This document shows, piece after piece, positions 7,186 to 11,755 of a stretch of DNA of 11,755 bases. Numbering within the stretch: the stretch's first letter is position 1; each line of letters begins with the position of its first letter. The position numbers and the translations under genes are program-made. This DNA is from Candidatus Methanodesulfokora sp. Its GTDB lineage: Archaea; Korarchaeota; Korarchaeia; Korarchaeales; Korarchaeaceae. The stretch spans positions 1-11,755 of the forward strand of contig JAGDWR010000011.1 of assembly GCA_023269865.1 (NCBI GenBank). The letters run 5' to 3'. Below the pieces are notes generated by a model that was not told the DNA's origin, ran no database searches, and saw only the letters and a program-made list of their open reading frames with translations.

Positions 7186-7213
7186 AGTCTAGAAGACTAT
7201 GTAGCTTAAAGCT
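7186..7213 (-). promoter_or_regulatory. HDAC promoter with inverted repeat
   Basis: The minus strand reads AGCTTTAAGCT at 7203-7213 (TATA-like and itself nearly palindromic), then AGTCT-TCT-AGACT at 7186-7198. The latter sits where the transcription start would be, about 20 nt before the ATG. It may be an operator. Confidence 0.35.
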
Positions 7214-7214
7214 C

Positions 7215-7760
7215 TTACCTTCCGTATTTTACAGTGGTCTCTCCCACAGCTATTATCTTGTTCTCCATTGCTTTAAGCAGGTCATCCCTGCTAGCTCCAG
7301 GTCCAAGCAAAATAGCTTCTTTCAGCGCATAAATCCTGAAGATATATCTGTGGGTGCTTCCCCTTGGAGGGCAAGGGCCTCCATATCCTATTCTTCCAAA
7401 GCTGTTTATCCCCTGCAGCCCAATCCCCTCGACTCTCCCCTCCTTCGGAATACCCTCTGGAAGCCCCTTCAATGATGGATCAATGTTGTAGATAACCCAG
7501 TGGACAAAAAGCCCGCCAGGAGCATCTGGATCCTCCACTATAATGGCCAGAGATTTTGTGCCATCAGGAATGCCCGACCAGGATATTCTGGGGGAGACAT
7601 CCTGGCCATCGCATGTGTTCTTTATGCTGAAATCTATGCTGATGGAGATCTGAGGTGTGATCTGAGGCACTTGAGGGACCTCCTTCCTCTCCCTTGGGTA
7701 AAGGATGAAGATTATTATTGCTGCTATTATTATCAGGACTATGAGAGCTGACATCCGCAT
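7215..7760 (-). CDS. Membrane-anchored PEBP (YbhB/YbcL family)
   Basis: From ATG 7760 (181 aa) the protein starts with an uncleaved-looking membrane segment (about residues 4-21) and a short charged/proline-rich linker. A single phosphatidylethanolamine-binding-protein domain follows, probably facing outside. Family signatures are CDGQDVSPRISWSGIP (50-65), VEDPDAP (75-81), HWVIYNI (87-93), and GYGGPCPPRGSTHRYIF near residues 125-142. These build the small anion/ligand pocket of the Raf-kinase-inhibitor-like fold. The biochemical role in archaea is unknown; protease inhibition or lipid/headgroup binding is suggested for relatives. An upstream in-frame TTG at 7766 exists, but the TATA box 7782-7791 lies about 25 bp before ATG 7760 and supports a leaderless start there. 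It follows the ADH stop by only 30 nt yet has its own promoter. Confidence 0.9.
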   Translation of the reverse strand: MRMSALIVLIIIAAIIIFILYPRERKEVPQVPQITPQISISIDFSIKNTCDGQDVSPRISWSGIPDGTKSLAIIVEDPDAPGGLFVHWVIYNIDPSLKGLPEGIPKEGRVEGIGLQGINSFGRIGYGGPCPPRGSTHRYIFRIYALKEAILLGPGASRDDLLKAMENKIIAVGETTVKYGR

Positions 7761-7781
7761 ATGCAAAGTGAGGGGATGTCA

Positions 7782-7791
7782 GATATATACT
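7782..7791 (-). promoter_or_regulatory. TATA box of the PEBP gene
   Basis: The minus strand reads GTATATATCT, touching the ADH stop codon. It is centred about 26 bp upstream of the ATG at 7760, giving a leaderless mRNA and deciding against the TTG at 7766. Confidence 0.5.
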
Positions 7792-8792
7792 TAGCCCACC
7801 CTGATGATGGCTGTCATCCTCTCCAGTTTCCCGCTTCTCACTTTTATCATCGCATCCTGAAGCTCCTCAAAATCAAATACCTCTTTATCTATGCTGAAAT
7901 CAACTTTTCTAGCTAGATTCAACATTTTCATTATCGTGCTCCTCCTTATGTTGTACACCGTCCTTATGTCCTTTCCCCAGAGGTCCTCCCCATAGTTCTC
8001 AACAATCATTGGACTTTGAGATGCTATTGGAGCCAGGACAAGAATACCTCCACGCTTTAAATTCCTGAGAGCTCTTGTGAACATCTCTCCTGCCGGGGGG
8101 AAATATATTATGCTGTCCATTTTATCAGGGAAATCTTTTTCAGCTATGTTTCCAATCCATCTTGCACTTAGTTCAGCAGCTATCTCCTGATGATATCTTG
8201 ATCTAGTGCTGACGTAGACATCAGCCCCTATGTGGTTAGCTATTTTCATCAGGTAGAATGCAGTTGGACCGAATCCTATAAGGCCTATTTTATCCCCTGG
8301 CTTAACTTCAGCTAGCTCATAGCAGAGATGAGCTATAACTCCAGGGCACATGAGGGGAGCACAGTCCTCATCTTTAAGTGGGATGTCAAGAGGTGCGACA
8401 TACTCCTCCTCTGCAATTACATATTCAGCAAACCCTCCATCAACATCCCATCCGGTCCTGACTATATCCGGGCAGTAGTTCTCCCTTCCTGTTAGGCAGT
8501 ATTTGCAGCTGTTGCAGGAGCTGTAGAGCCATGTCAACCCGACTCTATCCCCCTCCTTTATCCTCCTTCCTCTCGATCTATCCACTGTTCCGACGATCTG
8601 ATGGCCCAGTATCACAGGCTTTTTGTGCAGAGGATGATCGCCCTCTGCTATGTGCAGATCAGTCCTGCATATACCGCAGAACCTCACTTTTATCCTTATC
8701 TGACCTTCCCTTGGCTCTGGATCAGGAATGTCAACTAATTTCAGGGGCCTATCCTCTATTTTGGACTGCCTTTCAAGGATCCAAGCCCTCAT
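7791..8792 (-). CDS. Zinc-dependent MDR alcohol dehydrogenase (adh_fam_2-like)
   Basis: An NAD(P)-dependent medium-chain dehydrogenase/reductase. Numbering from the upstream ATG of the MMRAW pair, catalytic zinc ligands are C43 (in CGICRTDLH), H65 (GHQIVG) and C150 (LMCPG). The structural zinc loop holds C94, C97, C100 and C108. The nucleotide fold carries GLIGFGPTA (about 172-180), and the STRSRYH stretch after its second strand favours NADP(H) because no acidic residue follows the strand. CPGVIAH and the YFPPAGEM segment resemble the adh_fam_2 subfamily rather than threonine or sorbitol dehydrogenases. The usual GHE is GHQ here. Two adjacent ATGs exist (8795 and 8792). GAGGTGAT lies seven nt before the second, so 8792 is chosen; it overlaps the nnr stop as TGATG. 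Substrate unknown. Confidence 0.92.
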   Translation of the reverse strand: MRAWILERQSKIEDRPLKLVDIPDPEPREGQIRIKVRFCGICRTDLHIAEGDHPLHKKPVILGHQIVGTVDRSRGRRIKEGDRVGLTWLYSSCNSCKYCLTGRENYCPDIVRTGWDVDGGFAEYVIAEEEYVAPLDIPLKDEDCAPLMCPGVIAHLCYELAEVKPGDKIGLIGFGPTAFYLMKIANHIGADVYVSTRSRYHQEIAAELSARWIGNIAEKDFPDKMDSIIYFPPAGEMFTRALRNLKRGGILVLAPIASQSPMIVENYGEDLWGKDIRTVYNIRRSTIMKMLNLARKVDFSIDKEVFDFEELQDAMIKVRSGKLERMTAIIRVG

Positions 8793-10363
8793 CATATCAC
8801 CTCAGGCATATATCTCCTCATTATGTTTAAATCAGTCCTGAGCATTCTCATCGCATCTGGAAGGCAGTTCATTATGTCCACAGATGTCATACCATCTTCG
8901 CCCATCTTTTCAGCTGCTATATCTCCAGCAAGCCCATGTATGAAAACTCCAGTTCTAACAGCATCCCCTATGTTCAGGCCGAGACAATATAGAGCAGCTA
9001 TCGTCCCTGTAAGTACATCTCCTGAGCCTGCTGTTGCCATTCCTGAGTTTCCTGACATGTTTATGTAAACCCTGCCATCAGGATATCCTATCAGGCTATG
9101 CGCTCCTTTCAGCACTATGTATGCATTTAGATCCTCGCAGGTCTTTCTGAGCAGCTCTATGTTGTTCTGCACCTCATCAACCTTTCTTCCAGTCATTCTG
9201 GCCATCTCCCCGGGATGAGGAGTCAGGACAGTTGGATTTCTCCTCCCCCTAATTGAATCCAGATCCTTGGATATTGCAGTGATGCCATCTCCATCTATTA
9301 TCACCGGTTTGTCCAGTTTTCTGGCAAGATTCCTTATAAGCTCCTGAGTTTCATCATTTAAAGACGTCCCCGGCCCTACTATCATGATATCCTGCTCCCT
9401 CGAAAGCTCCAATATCTTGCCCTCATTCTCCTTTGATATCGATCCCTCATCAGTTTCTTTTAAAGGTATGTAAACAACTTCGCTTGCCCTTGATGCTATG
9501 AATGGTATCACTGATTCAGGGGCAGCAAGCCTTGAGTATCCACCCCCTGCCTTGAGAAAGGAGAGAGAGGAGAGCATAGGAGCCCCATAGTAATTTCTAG
9601 AGCCTGCAACAGTTAAAAGCTTTCCAAAAGTCCCCTTATGTCCCCATTTGACCCTGGGAGGAGGTTGGACGGGCTCGTTTATCTCAATTTTTATATCCCT
9701 GTAAAGCTCTGGGGGATAGGATATGTGCGATACATAGAGCTTCCCGCAGTAATCATACCCTGGATATAACATGTTTCCCAATTTTGGAAGGCCGAATGTA
9801 ACTGTGTAGTTCGATCTTACTGCAACTCCATACACTTTTCCATCATCTCCCCCTATGCCGGAGGGTATGTCGACGCTGAAGATAACCTTCCCGCACCTGT
9901 TTACCTCCTCTATCACAGCCCTATGAACCCCTTTAACCTCCCTTGAGAGCCCAGTCCCAAATATCCCAACTACAACTCCATCGCTCTGCTGAAGCGATGA
10001 CCTCAGCAGCCCTAAATCGCCCTCTTCAGATATAACATGAACCTCTATTCCCATATTTTTAACTATATTGTAGTTCCTCCTCGCCGGATCCCTGTACTGC
10101 TCAGGATTGCCCAATATGAAAACTCTTACTGCAGCGTTGCTTGAGTGGAGCTTTCTTGCAACCACAAGGGCATCTCCTCCATTGTTCCCCTGGCCAGCTA
10201 TCACGGTAAACTTTTTTCCATGCACTCCGAGCTCCTTCAATATGACGAAGTAGAGGGCATTCCCTGCATTCTCCATGAGGATATCATATCCAATTCCATA
10301 CTTCTCAGCTGCTTCAGAATCTATCCTCCTTATCTCATCAACTGTGCACACCTTCATCGGCAT
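8792..10363 (-). CDS. nnr: Bifunctional NAD(P)H-hydrate epimerase / ADP-dependent NAD(P)H-hydrate dehydratase
   Basis: Repairs hydrated (damaged) NADH and NADPH. The N-terminal epimerase domain (about 1-215) has MENAG (30-34), the GQGNNGGD phosphate-binding loop (57-64) and DIPSGIGGDDG (165-175), including the cation-binding aspartate. The C-terminal ribokinase-like dehydratase domain (about 235-510) has LTVAGSRNYYGAP (250-262), MIVGPGT (327-333), IDGDG (356-360), LTPHPGEM (380-387) and the catalytic NSGMATAGSGDVLTG (439-453, D449). At 523 residues it is a normal-length fusion. The start is ATG at 10363 with a TATATCC-type box centred about 25 bp upstream, implying a leaderless transcript; a second ATG is two codons in. 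Its stop overlaps the ADH start, so the pair forms an operon linking nicotinamide cofactor repair to an NAD(P)-dependent enzyme. Confidence 0.96.
   Translation of the reverse strand: MPMKVCTVDEIRRIDSEAAEKYGIGYDILMENAGNALYFVILKELGVHGKKFTVIAGQGNNGGDALVVARKLHSSNAAVRVFILGNPEQYRDPARRNYNIVKNMGIEVHVISEEGDLGLLRSSLQQSDGVVVGIFGTGLSREVKGVHRAVIEEVNRCGKVIFSVDIPSGIGGDDGKVYGVAVRSNYTVTFGLPKLGNMLYPGYDYCGKLYVSHISYPPELYRDIKIEINEPVQPPPRVKWGHKGTFGKLLTVAGSRNYYGAPMLSSLSFLKAGGGYSRLAAPESVIPFIASRASEVVYIPLKETDEGSISKENEGKILELSREQDIMIVGPGTSLNDETQELIRNLARKLDKPVIIDGDGITAISKDLDSIRGRRNPTVLTPHPGEMARMTGRKVDEVQNNIELLRKTCEDLNAYIVLKGAHSLIGYPDGRVYINMSGNSGMATAGSGDVLTGTIAALYCLGLNIGDAVRTGVFIHGLAGDIAAEKMGEDGMTSVDIMNCLPDAMRMLRTDLNIMRRYMPEVI
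8796..8803 (-). promoter_or_regulatory. Strong Shine-Dalgarno of the ADH gene (GAGGTGAT)
   Basis: Eight-base match to the complement of the archaeal 16S 3' end, located inside the last codons of nnr. Spacing from GAGG is 4 nt to ATG 8795 and 7 nt to ATG 8792, favouring the latter and indicating coupled translation. Confidence 0.7.
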
Positions 10364-10380
10364 ACTGAGTGAACTAGTGA

Positions 10381-10392
10381 TAGGATATAATG
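10381..10392 (-). promoter_or_regulatory. TATA box of the nnr-ADH operon
   Basis: The minus strand reads CATTATATCCTA, centred about 25 bp upstream of the ATG at 10363, consistent with leaderless initiation. Confidence 0.5.
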
Positions 10393-10569
10393 ACAGCTTA
10401 TCTATTTAATTGTTGAAGAATAGTGTACGGAGAGGCTCTCGATCCGGCTGCATTAAAAATGAAATATGAGTTCTTCATGTCAAACAGCAGTATATAGGAG
10501 AAATCTTTAAAAGTACTACATTATAAAAATGAGTGCCAGAAAACCCAGAGCTTCTGGGATGAATGAAAA
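10393..10569. other. AT-rich intergenic stretch with several TATA-like boxes, no gene seen
   Basis: No ORF longer than about 21 codons starts here. Plus-strand TATA-like strings occur near 10402, 10491, 10506 and 10521. A small hairpin (CGGAGAG ... CTC-GA-TCCG, 10428-10446) and a perfect CCCAGA-GCT-TCTGGG stem (10544-10558) are present. The latter could be the left subterminal hairpin of a deleted IS605-like element. Confidence 0.4.
10544..10558 (+). repeat. Perfect stem-loop CCCAGA-GCT-TCTGGG
   Basis: 6+3+6 inverted repeat located 12 bp before the TATA box of the structured RNA. It may be the left-end hairpin of a non-autonomous IS200/IS605-like element whose right-end hairpin is at 10787-10806. 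It is short, so an unrelated stem is possible. Confidence 0.35.
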
Positions 10570-10582
10570 GTTTAAATATAAG
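10570..10582 (+). promoter_or_regulatory. Strong TATA promoter of the structured RNA
   Basis: GTTTAAATATAAG is a near-consensus archaeal TATA box preceded by the purine-rich GAATGAAAA (BRE-like). The expected start, about 25 bp from the box centre, falls near 10601, exactly where the GC-rich structured segment begins. Confidence 0.6.
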
Positions 10583-10600
10583 AATATGGAGTAGGCCTTA

Positions 10601-10806
10601 AATCGGATGTTCCGAGAGGGTGGCCACATATAGCCCATGCGTTAATGAGATGGGGAAGCTGTGACGCCCCTAACCAGCAGATGTGACTGGAGGCGCAAAT
10701 CCCCAGGTGAACGCTGGAACCTAGTGCAAGCTTCCAGCAAAACGGGCTGGAGGGCGACCTATGAAGCCTGAAGGAAAAGCTGGAAGCTCCCGAATTTAGT
10801 TGGGAG
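10601..10806 (+). ncRNA. Structured RNA resembling an IS605/TnpB omegaRNA without tnpB
   Basis: A GC-rich block in an AT-rich gap, lacking a plausible protein. Visible stems: TCGGA/TCCGA (10603-10607/10611-10615); TGGGGA/TCCCCA (10651-10656/10700-10705) enclosing CGCC/GGCG (10665-10668/10692-10695) and CCAG/CTGG (10674-10677/10687-10690); GCTGGAA/TTCCAGC (10713-10719/10732-10738); GGCT-AGG-GCGA-CCT-AGCC (about 10745-10768); and terminal CTCCCGA/TTGGGAG (10787-10793/10800-10806) with loop ATTTAG. The terminal hairpin with its TTTAG loop and the GAAGCTGTGA string resemble the 3' end of archaeal tnpB genes and their guide RNA. A short open frame ending in TGA at 10662-10664 could be the last codons of a lost tnpB. 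If so, the guide would be the bases after 10806, entering vapB. Alternatively it is a structured 5' leader of vapB. The fold is read by eye. Confidence 0.55.
10787..10806 (+). repeat. Right-end-type hairpin with TTTAG loop
   Basis: Seven-pair stem (one G-T wobble) CTCCCGA/TTGGGAG around ATTTAG. Stem-TTTAG-stem hairpins mark the right ends of many IS605/IS1341 elements and the 3' end of their omegaRNA scaffold. It lies 20 bp before the vapB ATG. Confidence 0.5.
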
Positions 10807-10816
10807 AGGACGTCAC

Positions 10817-10839
10817 TTGTGTTACGATGAGCGTCACAA
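10817..10839. promoter_or_regulatory. Imperfect palindrome across the vapB start codon
   Basis: TTGTG-tt-ACG, spacer ATGAG, CGT-CACAA. The position at a translation/transcription start fits autorepression by VapB. A direct repeat of CGTCAC (10811 and 10832, 21 bp apart) overlaps it. Confidence 0.35.
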
Positions 10840-11051
10840 TAACCGTTAAGGTGCCAAAGGAGCTCAAGGAGGAGATCAAGAGAATGGGAATTAACATCAA
10901 CGAAGTTGTGAGAAGGGCTCTGGAGGAAGAGCTGAAGAGAAAAAAGATGGAGGAGGCCATGATGGCTGCAAAGTGTGTTGGAGAGCTACTTTCCAAGCTA
11001 CCAGAGGAGGAAATTGTTGAATGGATTAGGAAAGCCAGAAGGGAGAGGTAA
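10827..11051 (+). CDS. vapB: Orphan VapB-type antitoxin
   Basis: A 74-residue charged protein starting MSVTITVKVPKELKEEIKR. This is the beta-strand then helix opening of archaeal VapB antitoxins (ribbon-helix-helix or AbrB-like DNA-binding N-terminus), followed by a helical, lysine/glutamate-rich toxin-binding tail (EEIVEWIRKARRER). VapB normally neutralises a PIN-domain VapC RNase and represses its own operon. No vapC follows: 35 bp downstream is the end of a convergent gene. The frame is open back to a TTG at 10800, but the family start matches ATG 10827. An imperfect inverted repeat, TTGTGttACG/CGTCACAA (10817-10839), covers the start codon and may be its operator. No good Shine-Dalgarno sequence is near. 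Transcription may come from the RNA promoter at 10570 or from a weak AATTTAG box inside the hairpin. Confidence 0.75.
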   Translation: MSVTITVKVPKELKEEIKRMGININEVVRRALEEELKRKKMEEAMMAAKCVGELLSKLPEEEIVEWIRKARRER

Positions 11052-11053
11052 AA

Positions 11054-11066
11054 CATCTGTTAGATG
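11054..11066. terminator. Small hairpin between convergent genes (CATCT-GTT-AGATG)
   Basis: 5+3+5 inverted repeat in the 35-bp gap between vapB and the convergent gene. On the minus strand it is bordered by GTTTT on both sides, which may help terminate transcription there. Confidence 0.3.
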
Positions 11067-11086
11067 CAAAACAATAGCGATCACAC

Positions 11087-11638
11087 CTAGGAGGAGACTA
11101 TTAATCTGACTATCTTGACAAAATAATCTATATCTGTGCCATACTTTGCAAATATACTATATGCTACTGGAACTCCTCCCTCATTATCCCACCTGACAAT
11201 CCAAGCAGAGTGTCCAGGCCCGTTCAATGGATCAAGCCCATATGGTGGAAATACTCTCCTTATTATGTTCAGGACAAAGGTGTTGTTCACAAAGGTAATG
11301 CTCCTGTACTTCTTCAAGTATTCCTTCATGATTGAAAACACCTCAGTGAGGTTGTTTTGGACTTCAACTACCCTGCTTCTCTCCATAATCCTCTGATTTA
11401 TCTTCCTTCTCATATCCCCCTCTATTGCCTCCTTCGTATAAAGAATTATGTCGCTTGTGCTTATTCCCTCCCATATACATATTCCAACAGTTATCTCTGC
11501 TTCCTGCTTTGTAATAGCTCCTTTCTTACTGTATAGAGCTACTGCACACGGAAATTCTATGGGACGCATCCTGGGACATCCATCCCTCCAGTCAACAGGC
11601 ACTTTAACTACAGTCAGGACCATCCCACCAGGCAGCAC
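11087..11638 (-). CDS. Unrecognised protein
   Basis: I do not recognise this family. From GTG 11638 it encodes 183 residues, soluble-looking, with no signal peptide or membrane helix and no obvious nucleotide-binding or catalytic motif. Noticeable parts are an N-terminal VVKVPVDWRDGCPRMRPIEF stretch (10-29), a charged middle helix (about 75-115) and a C-terminal half rich in aromatic residues (FPPYGLDPLNGPGHSAWIVRW). Start options are GTG 11638 and ATG 11623. An in-frame stop (TAG) lies 33 bp above the GTG, and a TTCAAATATAG-type TATA box lies near 11669-11681. The gene is convergent with vapB and divergent from the partial gene at the window end. Long, codon-balanced and free of stops, it is likely real, and probably part of the accessory region. 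Confidence 0.6.
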   Translation of the reverse strand: MLPGGMVLTVVKVPVDWRDGCPRMRPIEFPCAVALYSKKGAITKQEAEITVGICIWEGISTSDIILYTKEAIEGDMRRKINQRIMERSRVVEVQNNLTEVFSIMKEYLKKYRSITFVNNTFVLNIIRRVFPPYGLDPLNGPGHSAWIVRWDNEGGVPVAYSIFAKYGTDIDYFVKIVRLIVSS

Positions 11639-11668
11639 CTTGGGCAGATGAACATAGAGAATAGAGCC

Positions 11669-11681
11669 CTATATTTGAACT
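11669..11681 (-). promoter_or_regulatory. Candidate promoter of the unrecognised gene
   Basis: The minus strand reads AGTTCAAATATAG. Its expected transcription start is near 11650, giving about a 12-nt leader to GTG 11638. Confidence 0.35.
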
Positions 11682-11710
11682 ATTGAAAATTCGTTCTGTT
11701 TAATGAAAAA

Positions 11711-11718
11711 CTTTAAGG
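11711..11718 (+). promoter_or_regulatory. Candidate TATA box of the plus-strand gene at the window end
   Basis: CTTTAAGG lies about 29 bp before the ATG at 11744, a spacing compatible with leaderless or very short-leader transcription. Confidence 0.3.
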
Positions 11719-11743
11719 TTCAGCGTGAGCTGAAAGAGGAGCT

Positions 11744-11755
11744 ATGAGAGAAGCC
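11744..11755 (+). CDS. Possible start of a plus-strand gene (four codons visible)
   Basis: ATG at 11744 reads M-R-E-A before the window ends. It is preceded by a TATA-like CTTTAAGG and by GAGGAG at 11736-11741, only two nt away. Product cannot be inferred. Confidence 0.3.

Noticed and set aside
10529..10594. 21-codon plus-strand ORF starting MSARKPRASG
   Set aside because: It covers the hairpin and the TATA box of the RNA gene, which explain the sequence better; no Shine-Dalgarno sequence.
10601..10806. RNase P RNA or SRP (7S) RNA
   Set aside because: The conserved RNase P core and the SRP helix 8 motif are not visible, and the segment is too short for 7S RNA.
10796..11056. Minus-strand 86-codon ORF opposite vapB
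   Set aside because: Low-complexity Ser/Leu-rich antisense shadow of the charged VapB frame.
11703..11747. 14-codon ORF (MKNFKVQRELKEEL) overlapping the last ATG
   Set aside because: It contains the probable TATA box of the next gene and is too short to support.
1..11755. CRISPR array or tRNA genes
   Set aside because: No regularly spaced direct repeats and no cloverleaf with a TTC-type T-loop were seen on either strand.

Overview
The window looks like the chromosome of a thermophilic archaeon. The evidence is dense, almost one-directional gene packing, heavy use of AGG/AGA arginine and ATA isoleucine codons, canonical TATA boxes about 25 bp ahead of many start codons (leaderless transcripts) alongside some GGAG/GAGGTGAT ribosome sites, and archaeal-type families (AlaX, Uri-type GIY-YIG nuclease, VapB, ADP-dependent-type NNR). 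A TACK-group lineage such as Korarchaeota is plausible from the gene mix, but no rRNA or marker protein in the window proves it.

Left part (1-1422): the 5' portion of a minus-strand DUF4143-type AAA ATPase, cut by the window edge. Its promoter carries two copies of a perfect GGTAAT-N3-ATTACC palindrome, one on each side of the TATA box. Two further 7+3+7 palindromes lie in the same 210-bp intergenic stretch.

Central block (1423-10363): ten consecutive minus-strand genes. In transcription order (right to left) they are: bifunctional NAD(P)H-hydrate repair enzyme Nnr; zinc alcohol dehydrogenase (overlapping, translationally coupled); membrane-anchored PEBP; class I HDAC-like deacetylase; Uri-family GIY-YIG protein; COG3375 GNAT acetyltransferase; divergent ATP-type PEP carboxykinase; EamA transporter; AlaX editing protein; and the ATPase. 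Most units have their own TATA box. The clear operons are Nnr-ADH and PCK-EamA-AlaX. This part is mostly housekeeping: gluconeogenesis, cofactor repair, tRNA proofreading and acyl-group chemistry.

Right part (10364-11755): a different, accessory-looking region. A strong TTTAAATA promoter precedes a roughly 200-nt GC-rich, highly structured segment (10603-10806). Its last hairpin (stem, TTTAG-containing loop, stem) and internal GAAGCTGTGA motif resemble the right-end/omegaRNA part of IS200/IS605-IS1341 elements, but no tnpA or tnpB is present. It runs straight into an orphan VapB-type antitoxin gene with no vapC. An unrecognised minus-strand gene and the first codons of a plus-strand gene close the window. 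The solo omegaRNA-like RNA abutting the orphan antitoxin is the most interesting item here.
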